DNA of 64,000 bases from CAVWDI01 sp963793095 (lineage in GTDB: Bacteria > Chloroflexota > Anaerolineae > Anaerolineales > UBA4823), in NCBI GenBank assembly GCA_963793095.1, contig CAWBYY010000007.1, positions 1 to 64,000 of the forward strand, read 5' to 3'. The translations under genes were made by a program, and so were the position numbers. Below are positions 7,959 to 14,951 of this stretch, piece after piece; within the stretch, counting starts at the first letter, position 1, and the number at the start of each line of letters is the position of its first letter. Below the pieces are notes generated by a model. That model was given only the letters and a program-made list of their open reading frames with translations. It was not told the origin of the DNA and did not search any database.

Positions 7959-8513
7959 ATGACACTGCTTATCTTCATTCTGGTCGCAGTTGCGATTGGA
8001 TACTGGCTTTCGCGAAGCAAATACCAGCAGTCCATTGACGAGAAAGCCTCCCAATTAGCATCATCATCTCAAAGCTGGAGTTCCCGCGCTGAAAACTGGT
8101 GGAATTCGAGTGTGATGAGACGTAATTTTGAAGAACAATTCACCAGTTGGGTTTCGGCGGAAGGTTCTCAATTTTTACCAGATGAATTTACAAACTGGTA
8201 CAGCGAACTCTCTGAGAGTAATAGAAAAACATTCACAAACCAGTTAGAATCAAATTTCAAGAGACAGAATTTAGAATACCAGGATCTTTTACAGGGTAAA
8301 TTTGAGAATCAACCCGCAAAGATGCAGCTGTATGTTGAAGCAATAGTGGTAACCAGCCAGGAATTTCGTAAAACCAAAGAAGTAGAAGAACCTCATAACC
8401 CGAAACCGGAGAAGAGGAAACCCAAAGATACTGAGGTTGGGAAAAAAACGGCTGAAAAACAAACCAGCAGGCGTAGAGAATCAAACCAAGATACCTCTGA
8501 AGCCATCGCTTAA
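7959..8513 (+). CDS. Membrane-anchored hypothetical protein
   Basis: 184 residues: N-terminal transmembrane helix (MTLLIFILVAVAIGYWL), then SRSKYQQSIDEKA, a predicted helical Trp/Ser-rich domain (residues 40-135), and a very basic, repetitive Lys/Glu/Pro tail. The helix plus SRSKY junction is shared with the 4805 protein. No known domain recognised. It ends 57 bases before a hairpin terminator. Confidence 0.6.
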   Translation: MTLLIFILVAVAIGYWLSRSKYQQSIDEKASQLASSSQSWSSRAENWWNSSVMRRNFEEQFTSWVSAEGSQFLPDEFTNWYSELSESNRKTFTNQLESNFKRQNLEYQDLLQGKFENQPAKMQLYVEAIVVTSQEFRKTKEVEEPHNPKPEKRKPKDTEVGKKTAEKQTSRRRESNQDTSEAIA

Positions 8514-8569
8514 CTTTAAATACAATCAACTGGAAAATTTGAACTGTTGATAAAAAGAGATAATAGAAC

Positions 8570-8602
8570 AAAAACCGGGATAACACTCCTATCCCGGTTT
8601 TT
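8570..8602. terminator. Bidirectional hairpin terminator
   Basis: 13-bp stem AAAAACCGGGATA / TATCCCGGTTTTT with a 7-base loop. The A run on one side and T run on the other make it suitable for both strands. It separates the 7959 gene (+) from the ParA-like gene (-) and overlaps the last bases of the latter. Confidence 0.8.
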
Positions 8603-9356
8603 GATTCCAGTTCATTACATATTTCACCAGGTCAGCATATTGTTCTGCAGCCCGGCTGTGTGGCGCTAATTCGAAAATTGTCTTTCCTTCAACCGCACAT
8701 TCGCGTAAAATGGTAGCCCTGTGAATCGGGTTTAACACATAGCGGTGAAAATTATCCCGTAAATCTTTTAGTGTTGCTTTACTTTCCTTGGTGACTTCAT
8801 CATAGAATGTAGGCAGAACACCCAGAATATTGCCCTGCCAGCCAAACTCCTCCTCCAGATTTACAAGCGTTTTAGCAATACTGAAAACCCCATCAGACGC
8901 AAGATAATCAACCGTACAAGGTATCAATACACCATCGCACGCCCACAAAGCTTGGATCTGCAGTTCCCCAACACTGGGAGAAGTGTCGATAACCAAATAG
9001 TCAAACTCATGCAGGGTATCAGAGGAATTTAACCGCTGAAATATATAAGAAATCGGCGCCTTTTGAACACTGAGAATAGTTTGGGCTGTGCTTGTCTTGC
9101 GGTCCCCCAGAATTACATGGAGGTTCTCGCGGTCAGTTGAACGAGCAACCTCAAACAGTGGTTGTTCAGCAACCAGCAAATTAAACACATCCGGTACCTG
9201 TTTTAATCCCAGTATGGTCGCGCACTGCCCCTGTGGGTCAAAATCTGCCAGCAGAACCCGCTTACCCTCTAAAACAAGTCCATGAGCAAGATTAACTGCA
9301 GTGGTTGTCTTGCCTACTCCCCCTTTCTGGTTAGCGATGGTAATCTTAACTGTCAT
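8589..9356 (-). CDS. ParA/Soj family ATPase
   Basis: 255 residues with the deviant Walker A KGGVGKTTTAVNLA at residues 10-23, ADFDPQGQCATIL, and Walker B YLVIDTSPSVGE. These are the signature motifs of ParA/MinD-type ATPases that position DNA or protein cargo. No ParB or parS is seen nearby. It is the last gene of a minus-strand cluster (14032 peptide, ABC exporter, 11534 peptide, two pentapeptide proteins), so it may position the export machinery; that is inference. Confidence 0.85.
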   Translation of the reverse strand: MTVKITIANQKGGVGKTTTAVNLAHGLVLEGKRVLLADFDPQGQCATILGLKQVPDVFNLLVAEQPLFEVARSTDRENLHVILGDRKTSTAQTILSVQKAPISYIFQRLNSSDTLHEFDYLVIDTSPSVGELQIQALWACDGVLIPCTVDYLASDGVFSIAKTLVNLEEEFGWQGNILGVLPTFYDEVTKESKATLKDLRDNFHRYVLNPIHRATILRECAVEGKTIFELAPHSRAAEQYADLVKYVMNWNQKPG

Positions 9357-9382
9357 TCCCAGGCTCCATGGCAGATCGAATG

Positions 9383-10465
9383 CTATTCAATTTCCTGGGG
9401 ATTGAAATCTGGCGGCCATAATGTTGATTCATCATACTGAACATCATAAAAGTCAGCCCCAGCGAGTGTAGCTCCTTCGAGAGAGCTTCCGTATAATTTC
9501 GCGCCTGTCATATTGGCCCCATCCAGATTAGTTGGCAGCAGGATTGTAAAAGGTGGAAAATTCTGATTTACATAGATTGTGTACTGAGTGTTCAGCTGAG
9601 TTGTCTCAAAGAGATTCGCTCCGCTTACACGCGCGCCTGAAAAAATCGCGTTTCTTAAAGTAGACTCCGTTAAATCAGCCCCACCCAATTGAGTAACTGT
9701 AAAATCCGCTCCGGTTAAATTCGCTTTTGCCAGGTTGGCGCCATTCAGGTCGGTTCTGTCAAAGGACACACCTGACAGATCAGTAAATTCTAAATTCGCG
9801 CCATGCAGACTGGCGTAATCGAGGGTTGCACCTAACAACCTGGCGCCTGATAATAACGATCCATCCAGGTTTGCCCTGGAGAGATCTGCGCCATCGAGTG
9901 TTGACCGATTTAATTTTGCTCCCAGCAATTTTGCTCCCGACAACTTTGCGCCGTTTAGATCTGCTCCCGTAAAATCAGTATGGATTAATACCGCATTTGT
10001 GAAATTCACTGCAGTCAGGATAACACTATCTGAAAATTTAACTCCGGTCAGTATAGCATTAATAAAATTTGCGCTTGTCAGGTCGGCAAAATCTACTTTT
10101 GAAGCAGTGAGATTCGCTTCAGAAAAATCCGTGCCAATCATTTGAGCACCAGTAAAATCAGCCTCAACCAATGATGCTTTCTTGAACGTTGCGCCGCTCA
10201 GATCTGCTCCAGAAAAATTTGAATTATTCAAGGATGCACCTGTAAAATCAGCACCCTTCAAACTTGAGTTCGAAAAATTACTCCCATCCATTGATTTACT
10301 CCTGAAATCCGCTTTGGTCAGGTTTTCATCTGAACAGATCGGTGGACACGCCAGTTGGGAGTACAAAAACTCGTAAGCAGCAAAAATTATCAATAATACA
10401 ATCGCCAGTATCACCAGTGTCCAGGTGCTGCCGCCATCTTGGTTAATTTCTTCTCGTGATTTCAT
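9383..10465 (-). CDS. Pentapeptide-repeat membrane protein
   Basis: 360 residues. An N-terminal transmembrane helix (WTLVILAIVLLIIFAAYEF) is followed by a CPPICSDENLTKADF segment and then about 50 tandem A(D/N)LXX-type pentapeptides forming a right-handed beta helix outside the membrane. Its CPPxC entry is shared with the next gene upstream (10512), so the two are paralogues. 26 bases separate it from the ParA gene. Pentapeptide proteins can mimic DNA or act as immunity or scaffold proteins; beside a peptide exporter, immunity is possible but unproven. Confidence 0.8.
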   Translation of the reverse strand: MKSREEINQDGGSTWTLVILAIVLLIIFAAYEFLYSQLACPPICSDENLTKADFRSKSMDGSNFSNSSLKGADFTGASLNNSNFSGADLSGATFKKASLVEADFTGAQMIGTDFSEANLTASKVDFADLTSANFINAILTGVKFSDSVILTAVNFTNAVLIHTDFTGADLNGAKLSGAKLLGAKLNRSTLDGADLSRANLDGSLLSGARLLGATLDYASLHGANLEFTDLSGVSFDRTDLNGANLAKANLTGADFTVTQLGGADLTESTLRNAIFSGARVSGANLFETTQLNTQYTIYVNQNFPPFTILLPTNLDGANMTGAKLYGSSLEGATLAGADFYDVQYDESTLWPPDFNPQEIE

Positions 10466-10511
10466 GATCCAGAATTGATTTAAAGTGAAAATTATTTGTT
10501 ATATAAACCTA

Positions 10512-11534
10512 CTACTTTTGAACAGCCGTAGGTGGTATTTCAAATCCTTCCGGCCATTTAGTATTGCTGTCATATAAAGTCCCCTGGAGTTTTGCGTCAA
10601 CAAGCACCGGTTTCAAACGAACTTCATTTAATTCAAGGATTTCCGGGTCATAAAGAGCTTTCAGGACATCGGTTTTAGCTAATTCGGCGATCAGTTCGTT
10701 TCCCGAAAGATTTTGATAATAATCGCTTCCAGCGCCTTTTGGAAAAGGCATGATTAATACCGCGCCGGTTAAATCCGCTCCCCTGAGATCAGCGCCGCTG
10801 AGATTAGCGCCAATCAACATCGCCCCGTTTAACATTGAATCCGAAAGGTCAGCGCCTGTGAGATTTGCGCCAAGAAATGTTGAACCGGATAAATTGGCGT
10901 TCTTCAGTTCTGCTCCTTCAAGAGTGGTGAGGTTCAACCAGGCGCCCATAATACTTGCCCCAAGCAACTTAGTGCCGCTTAAGTTAGCAAAACTTAATGC
11001 TGCGCCGCTGAGATTTGAACCGGTACCGCTGATATCCGCACCGCTTAAATTGGCTTCATACATTGATACCCCACTGAGATTTAAGCCACTCAAATTACTG
11101 CCTATCGAGCTTGTACGATCCAGGTTTGCTCCGCGCATATCCGCTTTAGTCAGGTCTACCCGATCCAAAATCGCGCTTTGGAGATCCGCGCCTCTCAAAT
11201 CAGCACCTGTCATATTCGTATTCCTTAAAAATGTTCCGGTGAAATTCGCACCTACCAGAATTGAATCGCTCAAGTCGGATCCTTCCAGATCTACCTCAAT
11301 AATACTCGCTCCGCTTAAATCCGATCCGTGCAGATCAGCATCCACCATATCAGCTTTGTCCAAATTTGAATTCATAAATAGGGTATCACTGAAATCAAAA
11401 TTGTTCAGATCATGCCGGGATAGGTCTTCGCTTATACAGTCGGGCGGGCAACCTGCTGGTAATCGCGAACCGCATCCGCTTAACACACCTAAATTGAATA
11501 AGATAAATACGAATAGTGGAGTTGAAATTCTCAT
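10512..11534 (-). CDS. Pentapeptide-repeat lipoprotein
   Basis: 340 residues: signal peptide with lipobox LSGC (about residue 21), CPPDCISEDLSRHDL, then roughly 40 pentapeptide units (for example ANLSGADLRGADLTGA), ending in a non-repeat C-terminal 60 residues with WPEGFEIPP. The related gene 9383 also ends LWPPDFNPQ. The start codon overlaps the stop of the upstream short-peptide gene (TGATG), so translation is coupled: the peptide and this lipoprotein are made together, which favours a partner or immunity role. Confidence 0.8.
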   Translation of the reverse strand: MRISTPLFVFILFNLGVLSGCGSRLPAGCPPDCISEDLSRHDLNNFDFSDTLFMNSNLDKADMVDADLHGSDLSGASIIEVDLEGSDLSDSILVGANFTGTFLRNTNMTGADLRGADLQSAILDRVDLTKADMRGANLDRTSSIGSNLSGLNLSGVSMYEANLSGADISGTGSNLSGAALSFANLSGTKLLGASIMGAWLNLTTLEGAELKNANLSGSTFLGANLTGADLSDSMLNGAMLIGANLSGADLRGADLTGAVLIMPFPKGAGSDYYQNLSGNELIAELAKTDVLKALYDPEILELNEVRLKPVLVDAKLQGTLYDSNTKWPEGFEIPPTAVQK

Positions 11535-11728
11535 CAGGAGTTATAAATCACACCCAGGGATGGGAGCTGGATTTTGTTTAAACTGTGCTTCCTTTGTTCA
11601 CAGCCACAGGATCTTCCAGTGATCGTTTCATAAGATTCGGCTATTTGATCGATTCCGGTGATCCGGGTTATTTCGCTTATGGAATCACCCAGGCCTTTCC
11701 CTGAAATAATTCCGGTTTTTATTTTCAT
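11534..11728 (-). CDS. Short peptide with MKIKTGIISG leader motif and CGC
   Basis: 64 residues: MKIKTGIISGKGLGDSISE, then a helix and SCGCEQRKHS near residue 44. It keeps the leader pattern with weaker conservation (IISG for LKAG). Its stop overlaps the start of the pentapeptide lipoprotein (TGATG). SD AGAGAAAG upstream. It lies 88 bases after the ABC exporter gene on the same strand. The Cys pair would allow a disulfide or thioether; a TlpA-like protein is encoded 6 kb away. Confidence 0.6.
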   Translation of the reverse strand: MKIKTGIISGKGLGDSISEITRITGIDQIAESYETITGRSCGCEQRKHSLNKIQLPSLGVIYNS

Positions 11729-11816
11729 GTTCTTTCTCTTAAGAAATATTGTGATTTTGAAAATGATTGTTTCTTAGAAAAAATCTCAAGAATTATATCA
11801 ATAATTGATTATTCGT

Positions 11817-13607
11817 TCATGGATGGGCGATCACCAGCAGCGAAGGCGCCCGGGACAGGACAGTTTGCAGGGAGCGCTTTAAATTTTCGGGGTCCAGAGC
11901 TCCAAAGCTTTCATCGAATATGATCAAATTGGCTTCCTGCAGGATTGTCCGGGCAATAAACAACCGGCTGCGCTCACCATGCGAAAGCTGCCAGCCATTC
12001 TCGCCGATCATCTGTTGAAATCCGGAGGGCATTTTATTCAACAATTCATCCAGTCCAAGATCGCGGCAGATTTGTTCTGCCAGTTCCAGGTCTTCCTTTT
12101 TGGGAGGCCAGCGTCTTCCCATCAACAAATTAAACGCAAAGGTCTCTGAAAAGATATGGTTCTCTTGAAATTGGGGTGCCATAACGACGCTTTTTCGCCA
12201 TTCTTGGGTACCCATTACCTGGCGATCAACCCCGTTTAATATCAATGTTCCGGAAACAGGCTTCCGCAACCCTGTGAGGATTGCAGCTAATGTTGATTTT
12301 CCGCTGCCAGATGATCCCTCCAGCAGTATCCTGTCACCCTCATATATATTTATAAAACAATCTTCCAGGACTGGTCTTGATTGGGGGGTGTACTGGAATT
12401 TTAACTCTCTTCCTACCAACAGCGGTTCTCTATCTAGTTGGTCTCTTTGCCCATAAAAATTACGTTCATTGTTCTCTAAAGACATGCTTCTTTGGGAAAG
12501 ATAATCGAGCGATGGCAACTCCAGCGGTCTTTCAGCGGCTTCAAACAACGGCTGGACCTGATCCCAGGTGATAAACAGATTGACCAGGTTTTGTGAACCT
12601 GCCAGCAGTCTGTTCAAAGCTTGAACAGCCAGCAAAATCCCGCCAAGGCTAATTGCCAACTCTACAGAAGTGGCTTCATTTGTGATAAAAGGGAAAACGA
12701 TTCCTAACATCCCCAAAACCATCCAGCCGCGAGCGCTGATTGAATTCAACTGGATTCCAACCCGGTCCAATTTCTCGGATTGTTTCAGGTAGCTGTCGAG
12801 TGTAAGGTCTTCCATTTCATGCCATCTGGCAGGATCCTCCTGGGCTAAACGTGTGCGATGACCCACCATATTTTCAACCAGCTCATTGGTCATATCGCGG
12901 TACATTACTGCCCAATTTTTTGCAATCCGGTAGTATCGGTACAACAATCCAAGAACCACAAATACCCACAAAACAAGCAAAACCGCATGCAGGGCGCCGC
13001 CCGCGCCCTTTGCGAGAACAAAGATTGCAAAACAAAGTTCGATAAAAGATAAAATCGCTAAAAATCCCCCGTTTATCGCGAGCATCTCAACAAATTCCGA
13101 TTCCATTACTCTTCCCAGGAACTGACCGCGTCCCTGGTGGCGGATCTCTTCGGGTTGTAACCTCAACGTCCCGTAAAGCAAGCGCCGCTTGAATACAGTT
13201 CCGGTTCTCAATGCCAGTTCATTCTGGGCATCTCCTACTAGCAAAGAAACTGGAATGGCAGCAAATAATAAAATAATCCAGGCTAACAGCCAGCCCCAGT
13301 CATAATTCCCCTGGAATATGCCCCTTGCGATAACAAACCACGCCGCAATAGTGAGCAGAAGCTGCATGAAATAAAAACCAAACATAATTAATAATGGCCG
13401 AACTGCTCCGGCATTCTTAACCTGACGCCAGAAGCGAAATCCGGGAGATTGGCGCAGCATCCAACCACAGTCAATTTGAACTGGCGCAAGTTGGGCTTGG
13501 AGGATAGCCTTTCGAGTGCTGTCCCGTCTCCCTTGATCAACTTCAGATTCGTCCAACAGTTGGTTTAAATCATCTATTATTCCAGAATCATAAGGGGCGC
13601 ATATCAC
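11817..13607 (-). CDS. ABC exporter (membrane + ATPase), main part of frameshifted gene
   Basis: 596 residues. About six membrane helices lie between residues 65 and 330, followed by an ATPase with Walker A LEGSSGSGKST, signature LSHGERSRLFIA and Walker B LIIFDESFGALD. The protein stops right after the H-switch (LLVIAHP), about 50 residues shorter than usual, although all catalytic motifs are present. The true N-terminus is the 13655 piece: in another frame the intervening DNA reads KKREKSVLVLTPGFKKK and joins the two. This is the partner of the C39 exporter in the layout known from NHLM-type bacteriocin systems, where one ABC protein has the peptidase and the second does not. Confidence 0.8.
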   Translation of the reverse strand: MICAPYDSGIIDDLNQLLDESEVDQGRRDSTRKAILQAQLAPVQIDCGWMLRQSPGFRFWRQVKNAGAVRPLLIMFGFYFMQLLLTIAAWFVIARGIFQGNYDWGWLLAWIILLFAAIPVSLLVGDAQNELALRTGTVFKRRLLYGTLRLQPEEIRHQGRGQFLGRVMESEFVEMLAINGGFLAILSFIELCFAIFVLAKGAGGALHAVLLVLWVFVVLGLLYRYYRIAKNWAVMYRDMTNELVENMVGHRTRLAQEDPARWHEMEDLTLDSYLKQSEKLDRVGIQLNSISARGWMVLGMLGIVFPFITNEATSVELAISLGGILLAVQALNRLLAGSQNLVNLFITWDQVQPLFEAAERPLELPSLDYLSQRSMSLENNERNFYGQRDQLDREPLLVGRELKFQYTPQSRPVLEDCFINIYEGDRILLEGSSGSGKSTLAAILTGLRKPVSGTLILNGVDRQVMGTQEWRKSVVMAPQFQENHIFSETFAFNLLMGRRWPPKKEDLELAEQICRDLGLDELLNKMPSGFQQMIGENGWQLSHGERSRLFIARTILQEANLIIFDESFGALDPENLKRSLQTVLSRAPSLLVIAHP

Positions 13608-13654
13608 GTTTCGGATTACTTCAACATTAATTCTTTTTTTCTTAAATCCAGGTG

Positions 13655-14005
13655 TTAAAACCAGGACGCTTTTTTCCCTCTTTTTAATAAGGCAATCAAT
13701 CCGGGATGGCCATTCTCAAGTAATCCCGGTAATCGCAGTATTGCCGGCGCAGAGCCTCGAATCATTTTTTCAACTTGATCATAAAAGACTGTAAATGATT
13801 CCACCTCTATATCAAGGTAACCCGCGGCTGATTTTATCCAACCATCTAAATCGATGTCGGATAATTGTTCCAATTCAAATCTGGGTTGTGGGAGTTCGAG
13901 TGGATCCTTGGATAATTTTGAATCTCTGGCTAAATATCCAATTAATTCCCCCAATCGAGAATGCGGCCAGGTAATCGATTCAATAATTACTTCCGGGTTG
14001 TCCAT
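13655..14005 (-). CDS. N-terminal domain of the 11817 ABC exporter (split by frameshift)
   Basis: 116 residues: LGELIGYLARDSKL ... GWIKSAAGYLDIEVESF ... SAPAILRLPG ... GLIALLKRGKK. The layout of two helices, a strand and LLRL-like segment is that of the peptidase-like N-terminal domain of ABC exporters, but there is no DCGPA motif, so it is catalytically dead. It runs out of frame in an A-rich stretch near 13675-13685 and would otherwise continue into the 11817 frame, giving a protein of roughly 730 residues. It starts 26 bases after the 14032 peptide gene. Confidence 0.65.
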   Translation of the reverse strand: MDNPEVIIESITWPHSRLGELIGYLARDSKLSKDPLELPQPRFELEQLSDIDLDGWIKSAAGYLDIEVESFTVFYDQVEKMIRGSAPAILRLPGLLENGHPGLIALLKRGKKASWF

Positions 14006-14031
14006 TTATAAAGGTATCTGATTCTTGTATT

Positions 14032-14172
14032 CTAATTCTGGGCGTTAACAAATTCATTCATAAAGACTCTTGGCTGGGAGATAGTTTCGCCTGCTATTTT
14101 AATAATATCTTTAACCTGCTGGAGCGAGTCCTGGAAACTGTAACCTGCTTTGAGGTTTGTCTTTACTTTCAC
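14032..14172 (-). CDS. Short peptide with MKVKTNLKAG leader motif
   Basis: 46 residues from a GTG at 14172, with GAGG 7 bases upstream. It reads MKVKTNLKAGYSFQDSLQQ and continues as an amphipathic helix ending EFVNAQN. The leader is the clearest of the family. It is the first gene of the minus-strand cluster, 26 bases ahead of the ABC exporter gene, which places a leader-bearing peptide in the exporter operon itself. Confidence 0.65.
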   Translation of the reverse strand: MKVKTNLKAGYSFQDSLQQVKDIIKIAGETISQPRVFMNEFVNAQN

Positions 14173-14450
14173 CTTTATCCTCTTTCAGTCAAAAATTTTT
14201 ACCCGGTCAATCAAACACCTGCTCAAGTAATTATAATCCTATCGTCACAATGGTCATTCACTGCATTTTATAGGAATTGCAATTAATTCGTATATAAGTC
14301 AAATGTCTGAAATATAAGTAACTCTTTTTCGACATACATTACTTTTATTTCATACTATAATACCCAAATTAACGCTGCTAATTTAGGCATAGAAAGCGTT
14401 AAACAAACTAACGGAAAAAAAACAGCAGCACCCTTTTCAGGGGCAGCCCT
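14173..14450. promoter_or_regulatory. Divergent promoter region between the two exporter operons
   Basis: About 280 AT-rich bases between the minus-strand peptide/ABC cluster and the plus-strand HlyD/C39 cluster. A TATAAT hexamer near 14354 (CATACTATAATACCC) could serve the plus-strand operon. No clear operator dyad seen. Confidence 0.35.
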
Positions 14451-14946
14451 ATGTCATTACCATTTTCGCGTTCAATCCGATCACTTGAAATTGACAGTTA
14501 CAAAGCATCTCGTGTGGGAATGATACTTGCGATTTTAATTTTGCTGGCTATACTCCTTTGGTTTTTTCTCGTAAAAATCACCATATATGAATTCAGTTCA
14601 CAAATTGAATTTATTGGGAATGACAGGATTTCTGCGGTTTTTCCGGATGAAATCAATTAAAAAGATCAGAACCGGCCAACCAGCGATAATAAATCTTGAT
14701 CTCGGACCTGACCTTCCAAAAGCGAGCCTCCCGGCATTCGTAATTGAAATCGACAAAGAACAGGGAAAAGCCGAACTGATAATAGTCTCGGAGAATTTGT
14801 ATCAAATCCCGCTCAGTGAGGATATGACCGGGCAGGTCCAGGTCGAAATTGAATATGTCACTCCTGCCACTCTCATCAGGAGGGCATCTGGAATGTATGT
14901 AAAGGACTCTCAATACCCTCTGAGCCCTCAGAATCCGGTCGAGTAA
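14451..14946 (+). CDS. Short HlyD-like membrane-fusion adaptor (frameshifted)
   Basis: Two overlapping frames (14451-14660 and 14587-14946) make one protein of about 165 residues. The N-terminal part has a membrane helix (VGMILAILILLAILLWFFLV) and FSSQIEFIGNDRISAVFPDEI; the C-terminal part continues KKIRTGQPAIINLDLGPDLPKASLPAFVIEID. This matches the membrane-proximal and beta-barrel parts of HlyD adaptors without the long coiled coil. The break lies in an A5 run at about 14650-14655. It ends 5 bases before the C39 exporter gene, as expected for an adaptor/exporter pair. Confidence 0.7.
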
Positions 14947-14951
14947 GTTTA

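Noticed and set aside
8589..9356. Plasmid or chromosome partition locus
   Set aside because: ParA-type ATPase present, but no ParB, no parS-like repeats and no replication gene; it fits better as the last gene of the exporter cluster.
10750..11622. 290-codon plus-strand frame opposite the pentapeptide lipoprotein
   Set aside because: Mirror of the pentapeptide repeats, basic and repetitive, no start context; the minus-strand protein has a signal peptide and family pattern.
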